DNA of 35,825 bases from Streptomyces huasconensis (GTDB lineage: Bacteria > Actinomycetota > Actinomycetes > Streptomycetales > Streptomycetaceae), in NCBI GenBank assembly GCA_004010275.1, contig RBWT01000080.1:1-35825 (forward strand). Reading direction: 5' to 3'. The notes beneath the pieces are model-generated. The model was not told the origin of the DNA, did not search any database, and saw only the letters and a program-made list of their open reading frames with translations. This document shows, piece by piece, positions 16,392-25,329 of this stretch (the first letter of the stretch is position 1; each line of letters begins with the position of its first letter). The position numbers were made by a program, and so were the translations under genes.

Positions 16392-17413
16392 TGAGCTCCA
16401 CCACCAAATCCGAGAAGAACCTTCTCGACCCGGGCTTCGAACTGACCCTGCGCCCCATGCGCTACCCCGACTTCTACGAGCGCTACCGGGACGCGATCAA
16501 GAACACCTGGACCGTCGAGGAGGTCGACCTCCACTCGGACGTCGCCGACCTGGCGAAGCTCACGCCCGAGGAGCAGCACCTGATCGGCCGCCTCGTCGCG
16601 TTCTTCGCGACCGGTGACTCGATCGTCTCCAACAACCTGGTGCTGACGCTCTACAAGCACATCAACTCCCCCGAGGCCCGGCTCTACTTGAGCCGCCAGC
16701 TCTTCGAGGAGGCCGTGCACGTCCAGTTCTATCTGACGCTGCTCGACACCTATCTGCCCGACCCCGAGGACCGGGCGGCCGCGTTCGACGCGGTCGAGGA
16801 GATCCCCTCCATCCGCGAGAAGGCGCAGTTCTGCTTCAAGTGGATGGACTCGGTCGAGAAGCTGGACCGCCTGGAGACCCAGGCCGACCGCCGCCGCTTC
16901 CTGCTCAACCTGATCTGCTTCGCCGCGTGCATCGAGGGGCTCTTCTTCTACGGTGCCTTCGCGTACGTCTACTGGTTCCGCAGCCGCGGTCTGCTGCACG
17001 GCCTGGCGACCGGCACCAACTGGGTGTTCCGCGACGAGACGATGCACATGAGCTTCGCCTTCGACGTGGTGGACACCGTCCGCAAGGAGGAGCCCGAGCT
17101 GTTCGACGACGCGCTCCAGACGCAGGTGACGGACATGCTGAAGGAGGCCGTCGAGGCCGAGCTGCAGTTCGCCCGCGACCTGTGCGGTGACGGCCTGCCG
17201 GGCATGAACACCGACTCGATGCGCGCGTATCTGGAGTGCGTCGCCGACCAGCGCCTCCAGCGGCTCGGCTTCGCGCCGGTCTACGGCTCGTCGAACCCCT
17301 TCTCCTTCATGGAGCTCCAGGGCGTGCAGGAGCTGACCAACTTCTTCGAGCGGCGTCCTTCGGCGTACCAGGTCGCGGTGGAGGGATCGGTGTCGTTCGA
17401 CGACGAGTTCTGA
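16391..17413 (+). CDS. nrdB: Class Ia ribonucleotide reductase small subunit NrdB
   Basis: A 340-residue ferritin-like protein that holds the diiron centre and tyrosyl radical. Ligands can be placed: Asp76 (FFATGDSIVSNN), Glu107 and His110 (EEAVHVQFY), Glu182 (CIEGLFF), Glu216 and His219 (RDETMHM). The radical Tyr114 is present four residues after His110, which argues for class Ia rather than the Tyr-lacking class Ic. The C-terminal tail GSVSFDDEF is the acidic NrdA-docking peptide. Its ATG overlaps the nrdA TAA (TAATG), so the genes are coupled and share the NrdR and B12 control. Confidence 0.96.
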   Translation: MSSTTKSEKNLLDPGFELTLRPMRYPDFYERYRDAIKNTWTVEEVDLHSDVADLAKLTPEEQHLIGRLVAFFATGDSIVSNNLVLTLYKHINSPEARLYLSRQLFEEAVHVQFYLTLLDTYLPDPEDRAAAFDAVEEIPSIREKAQFCFKWMDSVEKLDRLETQADRRRFLLNLICFAACIEGLFFYGAFAYVYWFRSRGLLHGLATGTNWVFRDETMHMSFAFDVVDTVRKEEPELFDDALQTQVTDMLKEAVEAELQFARDLCGDGLPGMNTDSMRAYLECVADQRLQRLGFAPVYGSSNPFSFMELQGVQELTNFFERRPSAYQVAVEGSVSFDDEF

Positions 17414-17416
17414 GCG

Positions 17417-17452
17417 TGTGCCCGCCTCGTCACGGGGGGCGGGGCGGGCACA
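17417..17452. terminator. Terminator between nrdB and the CYP170 gene
   Basis: TGTGCCCGCC (17417-17426) pairs exactly with GGCGGGCACA (17443-17452) around a G-rich 16-base loop. It begins four bases after the nrdB stop. The converging cytochrome P450 gene ends at 17502 on the other strand, so the hairpin may serve both. Confidence 0.8.
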
Positions 17453-17501
17453 TCCGGGGCGCCCCCGACCGCTCGGCGGCGCCCCTGGCCGTTCATGTCG
17501 C

Positions 17502-18877
17502 TCAGCGCGGTATCACCCGCAGAACCAGCCGCTTCGGATGCAGGGTGATGCCGACGCGGGTGCCGCTGTCGGTCTCCGGGACCCGCTCCAGGCGCCACCT
17601 CGGGGCCACCGTGCCGAGGATCAGGGCCAGTTCGGCCATGCTGAAGTGATCACCGGGGCACTTACGGTTGCCGACACTGAACGGCATCATCGCGAACTCC
17701 GGTATGTCGGCAGCCCGTTCGGGTACCCACCGGTCCGGGTCGAACTCCAGGTGCCGCTCGAAGGAACGCGGGTCGCGCTGCATGGCGTAGACGCTGTAGA
17801 CGATGTCCGCGTCGGCCGGAATGCGATAGCCGCCCAGCTCGGTCTCGGCCACCGACCGGCGCGTGAATATCCAGGCGGCGGGCCGTATGCGCATGGCCTC
17901 GGTGATGACATTGCGGGTGTGCGGCAGGTCGCCCAGATCGGCGAATGTGATCGCGCGATCCCCGGCCACAGAATTTACTTCTTCAACCAACTTCCTTTCC
18001 TGCTCGGGGTGTTCGGTGAGCAGATGGAAGGTCCACGACAGCGTCGACGCGACATTCTCGGCGCCGCCACGACGAGGGAGACCACATGGTCATGGATCTC
18101 CTGGTCGGTTATCGGCTCCCCGGCCTCGTCCGTGGCCCGCAGCAATTCCGCGAGCAGGTCCGCCGGTCCGCCGGGGCCGGCGGCCCGGCGCTCCGCGATG
18201 ATCTCGTCGACGAGCGCGTGCAGGTCGGCGAGCGCCTTCTCGAAGCGCCGGTTGGCGGGGGTCGGCACGCGGTAGAGCGGCCCGACCGAGAGCACCATCC
18301 GGCGGTAGAGCCCCTCGAAGACGGTGTGCAGGGAGTCGGCGATGCGGTCCGCCTTCTCGCGGATCGAGTCGACCTCCAGGAGCGAGCGCGAGACGACGCG
18401 CACCGCCGTGCGGAACATCTCCGCGCCCACGTCGACCGTCTCGCCCGGCCGCCAGCGGGCCGCCGTGGCGCGCGCCTCCTCCTCCATCACCTTGGCGTAG
18501 TCGGCGATCCGCTCGGGCCGGAACGCGGGCTGCATCATCCGCCGCTGACGCCGGTGCAGCTTGCCGTTGCTGGTCGCCACGCCCTGGCCGAGGAGCACTT
18601 CGAGGGTGTCCCAGAGCGGGCCCCCGACGATGTACTCGGGGCGCTTCAGCAGGGCGCCGACGAGTTCCGGGTCGCAGACCGCGTACGCCGTCTTCGGCCC
18701 CAGCCTGATCCGTACGAGGTCGCCGTGGTCGCGCAGCTTCGCGAGGAAGCCGAGCGGGTCGCGCACGAGGTTCCAGGCGTGGCCGAGCAGGGGCGCGCCG
18801 CCCGGGACGAGCGGTGGGGTGCGCAGCGGGTCCGGCCCGGAGGCCGCCGGTACGGGTATCGCGGACTCGACGCTCAT
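17502..18877 (-). pseudogene. Cytochrome P450 CYP170A1-like (albaflavenone synthase), frameshifted
   Basis: This P450 is expected to oxidise epi-isozizaene to albaflavenol and albaflavenone. Seen in the sequence: the Pro-rich start region PPLVPGGAPLLGHAW, the helix-C motif HRRQRRMMQPAF, ExxR as EAMR, and the heme loop FSVGNRKCPGDHF with its Cys ligand. One base is missing near 18062-18064, in the I-helix oxygen-activation motif. The upstream frame reads LVVAAPRM, whereas adding one G gives LVVAGAENVAS and joins the two halves. Corrected length is about 458 residues, close to the S. coelicolor protein. The ATG overlaps the terpene synthase stop by four bases. Adjacent placement supports the albaflavenone role. 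Confidence 0.88.
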
Positions 18878-19986
18878 TCCTCACCCACCAGTTCGTTTTC
18901 CGCCAGGACGTCTTCCGTGACATACGGGGGCATGGACCGGTCGTCCCAGCTGTCCACCCGATAACGACCGGATTCGTGGTGGAACCAGTACACGGAAGAG
19001 AACCAGTTCCGCATGTTGCCGACGCAGGATTCCACCGCTTCCGCGAGTCCTTTGCCACATGCGGTTCCCCCGGACAAGTTACGGGCGAACAGCAGCACTT
19101 CTTCCTCGGCCTCGAGAAAATTCGTGACACATTGCGTGACCCGTCGGTGAACTTCGCGCACCGCCTCTTCGAGCGTCAGCCCCTCGTGGTGAATCAGGCT
19201 GATACCGAGATTGTGCAGTTCATCTCCCGCCAGTTCTTTGGGAAGTGAGCACAGGTCGTTGTACCAGGCGGAGAAATCCTGGGTCGCCAGTGCCGCCCGC
19301 CGGTACGCGGGGTGCTTCCGCACGGCGTCCGGCAGTTCGCGGCGGGCGGTGGGTTCGAGCAGGTCGATCCAGGCCCAGTGCGCGAACGTGAGGCGGCGCA
19401 GCTCGACGTACGTCGCGACAGTGGGCACGACGCCGTCGCGGCGGTTCCTGAACTCCTGGTCGTACGCGTCGATCACGGGGTGGAAGTGGCGCGCGAACCT
19501 GGCGTTCCAGCTGGGGCCCAGGAAGGAGTACAGGCGGCGGACGCAGTCCGCGAAGCCCGCGACCAACGGGTCCCGGTGGCGCAGATACTCATGAGGCGCG
19601 TCGAGCGCGTCGTGCAGGCCCCGGCACAGCAGCCGCCACTGCGCCGCGCGGCCGTGCACCGAGTCCCGGTCGTGCCGGTCGTCCCACGCGAAGAACCAGC
19701 TGCTGAGGTCGGCTATCGCGGTGAGCAACTCGTCCGGCGCGCCGATGTAGTAGCCGGCCACCAGGTCGGTGTAGCAGAGGCTGTCCGCGTAGCGCTCGAC
19801 CTTGTCCGGCGGCATGAGCCGCATTTCGCGCAGCCAGGTCCTGGACTTCTCCTGAAGCTGGGGCCAATACGGGTGCAGACGGCGGGGAAACGTCGCCTCG
19901 ATCACCGGAACTGCGAACGCCGGTGGGACGGTTACCGCCTGGCTGTGTGGCTGTGTCTGGGAAGTGCTTCCGGAATATGCAGGCAC
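18874..19986 (-). CDS. cyc1: Epi-isozizaene synthase (sesquiterpene cyclase)
   Basis: Class I terpene synthase that cyclises farnesyl diphosphate to epi-isozizaene, the albaflavenone precursor. About 370 residues. The magnesium motif DDRHD is at 102-106 and the NSE motif NDLCSLPKE at 243-251. Both are identical to what I recall for S. coelicolor EIZS, as are long stretches such as ELRRLTFAHW and SSVYWFHHESGRY. I chose the GTG at 19986 because AAAGGGG ends seven bases before it; the TTG two codons upstream is too close to that site. It is first in a two-gene operon with the CYP170 gene. The N-terminal 25 residues are variable and Ser/Gln-rich. Confidence 0.96.
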   Translation of the reverse strand: MPAYSGSTSQTQPHSQAVTVPPAFAVPVIEATFPRRLHPYWPQLQEKSRTWLREMRLMPPDKVERYADSLCYTDLVAGYYIGAPDELLTAIADLSSWFFAWDDRHDRDSVHGRAAQWRLLCRGLHDALDAPHEYLRHRDPLVAGFADCVRRLYSFLGPSWNARFARHFHPVIDAYDQEFRNRRDGVVPTVATYVELRRLTFAHWAWIDLLEPTARRELPDAVRKHPAYRRAALATQDFSAWYNDLCSLPKELAGDELHNLGISLIHHEGLTLEEAVREVHRRVTQCVTNFLEAEEEVLLFARNLSGGTACGKGLAEAVESCVGNMRNWFSSVYWFHHESGRYRVDSWDDRSMPPYVTEDVLAENELVGEE

Positions 19987-20211
19987 GGACAAACCCCTTT
20001 CGACCGCATGGGTGACGCACGCCCCTCCCCCGTGCCGGGCGCGCGCCGTTGCGCAACTCTCCGCGCCTTTCCATTCAGCACCACAACTGACCGTTCAGGG
20101 AACAGTTTTGCGCCATTCACTACCCCCCGGTGCCGAGAACATCATCGTGGATGACTGATTCTGGATCTTCGACAGCCGGTTTCGCTCGCACAGGTGAGCG
20201 GCTCATGGCAA
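19987..20211 (-). promoter_or_regulatory. Leader and promoter region of the terpene synthase operon
   Basis: No gene is supported here. The region holds an imperfect operator-like repeat: AACTG (20085-20089) and CAGTT (20103-20107), enclosing CTGACCGTTCAG (20087-20098), itself a partial palindrome. It lies about 100 bases before the start and could bind a regulator. Clear promoter boxes are not assignable. Confidence 0.35.
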
Positions 20212-20246
20212 CGGCCCCTGGTCAGGGGGTTCCCGACCAGGGGCCG
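20212..20246 (-). terminator. Terminator of the peptide deformylase gene
   Basis: CGGCCCCTGGTC (20212-20223) pairs exactly with GACCAGGGGCCG (20235-20246), a 12-base-pair stem with an 11-base loop, 43 bases beyond the def stop codon. Confidence 0.88.
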
Positions 20247-20288
20247 CACGTGTCACGCGGTTCCCGCGCCGCTCAGGCGCCGCACGCG

Positions 20289-20939
20289 TCACTCATTGGG
20301 TACCACGGGGTAGCGCGGGGTGCCCTCTGCCATCTGGCGCAGCGCGTCCTTGCGCTCCCTCTTGGAGAGGCGGTCGATGTAGAGGTAGCCGTAGAGGTGG
20401 TCCGTCTCGTGCTGCAGGCAGCGGGCGAAGTAGCCGGTGCCGCGCACCTTGATGGGGTTGCCCTTCTCGTCCTGGCCGGTCACCTCGGCGTAGTCCGGGC
20501 GGGCCAGCGGGGCGTAGGCGGTGGGCACGGACAGGCAGCCCTCGCCCGAGTCGTCGAGACGGCGCTTCTCGGCGGGCAGCTCCTGGAGCACGGGGTTGCA
20601 GACCACGCCGACGTGGCGCACGCCCTCGTCGTCCATGCAGTCGTAGACGAAGACCTTCAGGTCGACGCCGACCTGGTTGGCGGCGACGCCCACGCCCTGC
20701 GCGACGCGCTGGGTCGCGAACATGTCGTCGATCAGCCGGGCGAGGTCGTCGTCGAAGGACGTGACGTCCTTGCACTCCTTGTGCAGGACCGGGTTGCCGA
20801 CGACCGTGATGGGCCGCGACGTGCCGCGCTCGCGGTAGGCCGTCTCGCGCTCCTCGCAAGCCTCCGTGTCGATGACGAAGCCCTCGTCGTCGACGGGGAG
20901 CACCCCGCCGGAGGCCTGCTGCTCAGTGTCCTGCGCCAT
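20289..20939 (-). CDS. def: Peptide deformylase
   Basis: A 216-residue metalloenzyme that removes the formyl group from new proteins. All three family motifs are intact: GVGVAANQ (82-89), EGCLS (133-137, Cys metal ligand) and QHETDH (176-181, two His ligands and catalytic Glu). The first 40 residues, including an acidic Glu/Arg-rich stretch, form an extension common in actinobacterial copies. The start ATG (MAQDTEQQ) is preceded by GGCGGAC, a modest ribosome site. Streptomyces usually carry several deformylases, so this one need not be essential. Confidence 0.95.
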   Translation of the reverse strand: MAQDTEQQASGGVLPVDDEGFVIDTEACEERETAYRERGTSRPITVVGNPVLHKECKDVTSFDDDLARLIDDMFATQRVAQGVGVAANQVGVDLKVFVYDCMDDEGVRHVGVVCNPVLQELPAEKRRLDDSGEGCLSVPTAYAPLARPDYAEVTGQDEKGNPIKVRGTGYFARCLQHETDHLYGYLYIDRLSKRERKDALRQMAEGTPRYPVVPNE

Positions 20940-21045
20940 GTCCGCCGTAAGCCTTCCGTGAAACCCTCAGAGTTTGTGCCGGTACAGCCTACGGCGAAGT
21001 GTCGGCCGGTCTCTTCGGGCCGGGGAGGCCGGGGGCCGCTTCCGG

Positions 21046-22169
21046 TCAGCAGACCTCTTCGAGGTCGCGCCAGTCCCGCGAGTCCGGGCTGTCCGCCACC
21101 CAGCTGTCCAGCAGCCCGCGCACCAGGGCGGCCGGCGCCGCGATGCCGCACTCGCGCTCCGGCACCCAGACCGCGCCCGGGCTGCGGTGGCCGAGCGGAC
21201 CCGGGTGGCCCGGCTCGCTGTGGTCGTGCGGGTCCAGGTGCTCGCCGTCGCCCTCGTCGCTCGGCATCCGCGACTCGGAGCACATGCGGCACAGCAGCCG
21301 CACGGACGACGACCAGTCCTCGGCGGCGAAGCCCGCGTCGGCCGCGAGCCGCTCCAGGGCGTCCCGGTCGTCCTCGGTGGCGGCCTCCAGGAGGACGACC
21401 CAGGTCGGCACGGGTGAGGGCGCCCACAGCTCGATCTCGTCGAAGACGGGGTACGAGTGTCCGGCCGCCGTCGTCCGCTCGCCGTGCGGGACGCCGTCGT
21501 GCAGCACGACCTCGCCCCAGCGGCGCCCGGAGGAGGGCAGCGGGATGGACAGCACCTCGATGCGCGCGGGGTCCAGCCTGCGGCCCCACACCACCTCGGC
21601 CTCGCCCTCCGGGGAGAGCCGCACGGCCGCGCTGCCCAGCTCCATGCCCGAGGGCTCGCCGGACGCGGCCACGCCACCGGGCACCCGCAGGCCGTACGCC
21701 TGCCAGGCGCGGCGGGCCAGCGGCCAGTCCTGGAGCGCGGTCGCCGCGATGCCGACGTTCCACCAGTCCGGGGCGCCGCCGAGCGGTCCAGGAGCGCGAC
21801 GGCACGCAGCCCCGCGGCCCGCGCCTGCTCCCAGTCGTGCCGGAACTTGTGCAGCAGCGCGAGGTTGAACCAGGACTCCGACAGCCAGGGTTCGAGATCC
21901 GCCGCGCGCGTGAGCAGCGCTCCCGCGTCCTCGTACCGGCCGTCGCCGATCAGCGTGAAGGCGCGGTCGGTCGCCTGCCGCCATGAGGCGGAGGGCCGGT
22001 GCCGTCCCTTGCCGAAGATCCTCACGATTCCCGCCTGATTCCCGCCTGTCACGATGTGCCGGAAGTCCCGTCCTCGAAGGCGCGGCGTCGGGTCGATGCC
22101 CCCGCGCACCCTCGTCTTCCTCTTCTTCGCATCCAACCACGTACGGTCGGACGACCGCTCATTACCCAT
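21046..22169 (-). pseudogene. Tetratricopeptide-repeat protein of unknown function, frameshifted
   Basis: The N-terminal third (MGNERSSDRTW, then basic KKRKTRVRGG, then IFGKGRHR) leads into TPR-like helices: RAFTLIGDGRYEDAGALL, DLEPWLSESWFNLALLH and DWEQARAAGLRAVAL. The rest, from GGAPDWWNVGIAATALQDW to the stop, is in another frame. One missing base near 21780-21782 separates them, and correcting it gives 374 residues. The C-terminal part holds a Cys pair (LLCRMCSESRMP), a His/Asp-rich stretch (GEHLDPHDHSEPGH) and CGIAAPAALVRGLLDSW. These look like a metal-binding insertion, although this is only by eye. TPR domains mediate protein contacts. No partner is evident, and the next gene upstream is an HD protein. 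Confidence 0.75.
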
Positions 22170-22172
22170 GGG

Positions 22173-23462
22173 TTACCCAGCCGGGGGCGAGCTAAGGCCG
22201 CCCCGCGACACCACCCTCGCCAGGGACTCCACGACTTCGGGCTGGTAGTCGTGGCCCGTGGCCAGCCGCAGCCTCTCCAGGGCGTTGAGCGGGCCGCCGA
22301 GCGCCCCTGAGGGTCCTTCTCCCCGCGCCATCTCGTCGTACGCGTTCGCGGTGCGCACAATTCGCGCGGTGAGCGGCTGATCGCGGTACGGGTCGGCCTG
22401 GCGCTCCACGACCACGGCGACCGCGGAGTCCACCCCGGTCTGCCGGACGACGGCGCCGCCGAGCAGGGCTATACGGCGCTGCTGCGCCTCGGGCAGGGTG
22501 GCGGTGGCACCCTCGGGCACGGGGTCGACGAGGGAGAGCTGGCCGATGTCGTGCATCAGGGCCGCGTACTCGAGGACGGTGAGGTCCGGCCCGCTGAGCC
22601 CCAGGTCACGCCCGACGGCCCGGCTGAGGCCTGCGACGCGGTGGGCGTGGCCCTGCGGGGTGTATCCGGCGATCTCCGTGGCCCGGGCCAGCGACGCGAT
22701 GGTCTGCCGGTAGGTGGCCCGCACCGCCGCGTAGCGCCGGAAGGCGAGCTGGGTGAGCAGCAGCGGGAGGCTGAACACGGGCAGCGCCCAGAGCCCCGCC
22801 ACGGCCACGGCGAGCGCCATCACGGCCCCCGTGGCGCAGACGGCCGAGCCGATGCCGGGCATGGCCCGCAGCTCGTCGCGGAGGAGCGGCCCGAACGGCC
22901 AGCGGGTGCGGGCGTGCGCCAGCGCGGCGGCGAGGACGGCGTCGCAGAGCGCGGTGAGGCCGAGCAGGACGACGATGAAGAGCGCGTACCAGGGGCCGTG
23001 GCCGACCCAGCCCTCCAACTTGCCCGCGTTGTAGAGGGGTTGGAAGCAGGCGGCGGCGAACGCGACGGTCAGCACGCGCCGCGCCGATGTGGTCGGCGTG
23101 GGCCCCGGCCGAGCGCGATGTGCGGCACCGCCCCCACGAGGGCTGCCCGCGACGACCACGGCGATCACCTGGAGCACGCCGTGGTGCGTGGCCGTCCCGG
23201 CGTTCTGCCCGAGCAGGGCGTACGCCAGGGCTCCCGCGGCGCCGAGCGGCGCCGGCTCACGCCCCTTCCCGCTCCCCCACCGGGCCAGTTCACCGAGGGT
23301 GATCAGAACCCCGAAGGCGAGCGCGACCGGCCGTTCGGCGACGCCGTGCCACAGGGTCCAGCCGTACGAGACGGCGGCGAGCAGCCCGGCCACCGCGTGG
23401 GCCGCGGTCGCGGGCAGGCGTTCCGCGCGGGTGAGCGGGCGCCGGGCGCCGGGGGCGGTCAT
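22173..23462 (-). CDS. Membrane HD-domain phosphohydrolase, degenerate HD-GYP type
   Basis: A 429-residue protein with several membrane helices in the first 240 residues and a C-terminal HD domain (HAHRVAGLSRAVG, then LMHDIGQLSLVDP). The His-Asp pair is kept, but the later HH-E-R/GYP motifs typical of cyclic-di-GMP phosphodiesterases are missing: the equivalent text is VVERQADPYRDQPLTARIVRTANAYDEM. Activity on cyclic-di-GMP is therefore doubtful. The ATG overlaps the stop of the full HD-GYP gene by four bases (ATGA), so the two are made together and may form a heteromer. The stretch VVVAGSPRGGGAAHRARPGPTPTTSARR looks odd and could hide a small local frame error. Confidence 0.8.
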   Translation of the reverse strand: MTAPGARRPLTRAERLPATAAHAVAGLLAAVSYGWTLWHGVAERPVALAFGVLITLGELARWGSGKGREPAPLGAAGALAYALLGQNAGTATHHGVLQVIAVVVAGSPRGGGAAHRARPGPTPTTSARRVLTVAFAAACFQPLYNAGKLEGWVGHGPWYALFIVVLLGLTALCDAVLAAALAHARTRWPFGPLLRDELRAMPGIGSAVCATGAVMALAVAVAGLWALPVFSLPLLLTQLAFRRYAAVRATYRQTIASLARATEIAGYTPQGHAHRVAGLSRAVGRDLGLSGPDLTVLEYAALMHDIGQLSLVDPVPEGATATLPEAQQRRIALLGGAVVRQTGVDSAVAVVVERQADPYRDQPLTARIVRTANAYDEMARGEGPSGALGGPLNALERLRLATGHDYQPEVVESLARVVSRGGLSSPPAG

Positions 23463-24816
23463 GGGGCGGCCGGTCCGCGCCCGGCGGGCGTGGCGGCGGC
23501 CCGCGCAGAAGGTACGTTTCCGCCCTGGTCAGGGGCGTGCTCCGGCGCACGGCGCGAAACGTCCGACGTGACCTCGGGGTGCCACCCGTCGCGGGCCAGC
23601 GCACGGGTCAGCGCGGCGACCATCACGGGGTCGAAGTGCGCCCCCGCGCACCGGGCCAGCTCCTCCAGGGCGGCGGACACCGGCCGTGCCCGGCGATAGG
23701 ACCGGGTGGACGTCATCGCGTCGAAGGCGTCGGCCACGGCCACCACGCGGGCGCACTCCGGGATCTGCCGTCCGGCGAGCCCGTAGGGGTATCCGCTGCC
23801 GTCGATCCGCTCGTGGTGGTGGAGGATCGCCGCGCGCGCCTCGCCGAGGAAGCCGATGCCGCGCACCATCTCGTGCCCGTACTCGGGGTGGAGCTCGATG
23901 ACGCGCCGCTCCTCCGGTGTCAGGGGGCCGTCCTTGCGCAGCAGACGGGTGGGCACACCGAGTTTGCCGACATCGTGCAGGATGCCCGCGAACCGCAGGA
24001 CCTCGACGCGCTCGTCGTCCATGCCCAGCTCGCGCGCGATCATCACCGAGGCGCGGCCGACGCGCTCGCTGTGGCCTCGTGTGTACTTGTCCTTGAGGTC
24101 GACGGCCTGGACGAGCGCCCGGATGGTGGCCTGGTGGGCGGCCCGCTCGCGGTGGTACTGCGCGAAGGCCCAGCAGGAGACGCCCATCGGCAGCAGTACG
24201 AGCAGTGCGGCCGGGGGGCCGTAAGGGCTGGTCCACAGGATGGCCATCATCAGTCCGGCCAGGCCGTGCACCGCCACGGGTGCGAGCGAGCGGGTGAAAA
24301 GGCCCCGCCACGCGGCCCGGGCGGCACCCGCTCGGCGGTCGCCAAGATCCCGCCGTCCAGCACGGCGAGCACGGCGCAGAAGGCGAGCACGGCGGCTCCC
24401 GCGGGCCACAGGACGTGCGGGAAGTCGGGCCCGGCACCGGCGGCGGGCCCGCCGAGCGCCCCGTGGACCCACGCTGCCGCCCAGGAGGCCGGGGCGAGCC
24501 GGGCGGCGCGCCAGAGGCGGCGTATCCCGTGGGGACGCCGGTCGACGCGGGCGAGCAGCGCGCCGAGCACGGCGACGAGGGCGGCGGCTGCGGGCGGCAG
24601 CAGGAAGACCGCGGCGAGCAGCACGGGGTAGAAGGTGCCGAGGCCGCGCGTGCGGCCGCGGGGCAGGGCGCTCTGCTCGCACCCGGCGCAGAGCACCGCG
24701 AGGAGCGCGACGGCGGGCCAGGGGGTGCGTGCGTTCAGCGCGGGCGTGGCGCAGGCGGCGCCCGCCAGGGCGACGCACAGGATGTACAGGCGGGCCCGCG
24801 CCGGCACCGACCGCAT
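23459..24816 (-). pseudogene. Membrane HD-GYP protein, probable c-di-GMP phosphodiesterase, frameshifted
   Basis: The complete HD-GYP signature is visible: KDKYTRGHSERVG, ILHDVGKLGVP, HPEYGHEM, HHERIDGSGYPYGL and VADAFDAMTSTRSYR. It follows an N-terminal region of about eight hydrophobic segments. Such proteins hydrolyse cyclic-di-GMP, a key developmental signal in Streptomyces. The frame is broken near 24316-24320, inside the membrane part: ATAERVPPG should continue as AAWRGLFTRSLAPVAVHGLAG, one missing base away. Corrected length is 452 residues. The ATG at 24816 follows GGGGAGGAGAACTCC, a strong ribosome site. The gene overlaps the degenerate HD gene downstream. Confidence 0.85.
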
Positions 24817-24946
24817 GGAGTTCTCCTCCCCGTTCCAGCTCGCAAGACCCAGGTCCGGAGACTAGAGCGGCGGCTCGGCGGCCAGTGCCCGACGGCGGCG
24901 AATTAGCACATTCGAGTGACGGCGGGGAGAAACGGGGCACGAAGAA

Positions 24947-24977
24947 AGAGCAGGCCGCATCATGCGCGACCTGCTCT
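24947..24977 (-). terminator. Terminator of the sigR-rsrA operon
   Basis: AGAGCAGG (24947-24954) pairs with CCTGCTCT (24970-24977), with a further inner GCAT/ATGC stem. It lies about 32 bases beyond the rsrA stop codon. The remaining intergenic bases up to 24816 show nothing else. Confidence 0.75.
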
Positions 24978-25008
24978 CCTTCTCAACCGGCGGTGGGACC
25001 CGCCAGGT

Positions 25009-25329
25009 TCACGCCTCCGAGGGCGTCACACCCGGTGCGGCGTCCTGTGTGACGTCCTGGTCGGGCACCGCCTGCCCGGAGCGGATGAGGTCGATGCGTC
25101 CCATGACCTTGGCCCGCAGGTCGATGGGGACGTCGTCCTGGCCGCAGCAGCGCTTCACCAGCTTCTTCACAGCCTGCTCCAGGCCGTACTTCTCCAGGCA
25201 CGGCGAGCACTCCTCGAAGTGCGTCTCGAACTTGGTGCAGTCGCTGTCCGGCATCTCGTGGTCCAGGAACTCATAGAGGTGGTCCAGGACTTCACTGCAG
25301 TCAGTCTCGTGCGGCTCTCCGCAGCTCAT
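25009..25329 (-). CDS. rsrA: Zinc redox anti-sigma factor RsrA
   Basis: A 106-residue cytosolic ZAS-family anti-sigma factor. It holds sigma-R inactive until disulfide stress oxidises it and expels its zinc. The zinc-site residues Cys11, His37, Cys41 and Cys44 (HFEECSPC) fall at exactly the positions known for S. coelicolor RsrA, and the additional cysteines Cys3, Cys31, Cys61 and Cys62 are also present. The ATG overlaps the sigR stop by four bases (ATGA), which couples synthesis of sigma factor and inhibitor. The C-terminal tail after residue 85 is acidic and variable. Confidence 0.96.
   Translation of the reverse strand: MSCGEPHETDCSEVLDHLYEFLDHEMPDSDCTKFETHFEECSPCLEKYGLEQAVKKLVKRCCGQDDVPIDLRAKVMGRIDLIRSGQAVPDQDVTQDAAPGVTPSEA

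Noticed and set aside
19987..19992. TTG at 19992 as the terpene synthase start
   Set aside because: Only two bases separate it from the AAAGGGG ribosome site; the GTG at 19986 has the normal seven.
19932..20160. Short frames on both strands upstream of the terpene synthase
   Set aside because: They overlap the start of the cyclase and its leader, with no conserved sequence or ribosome site.
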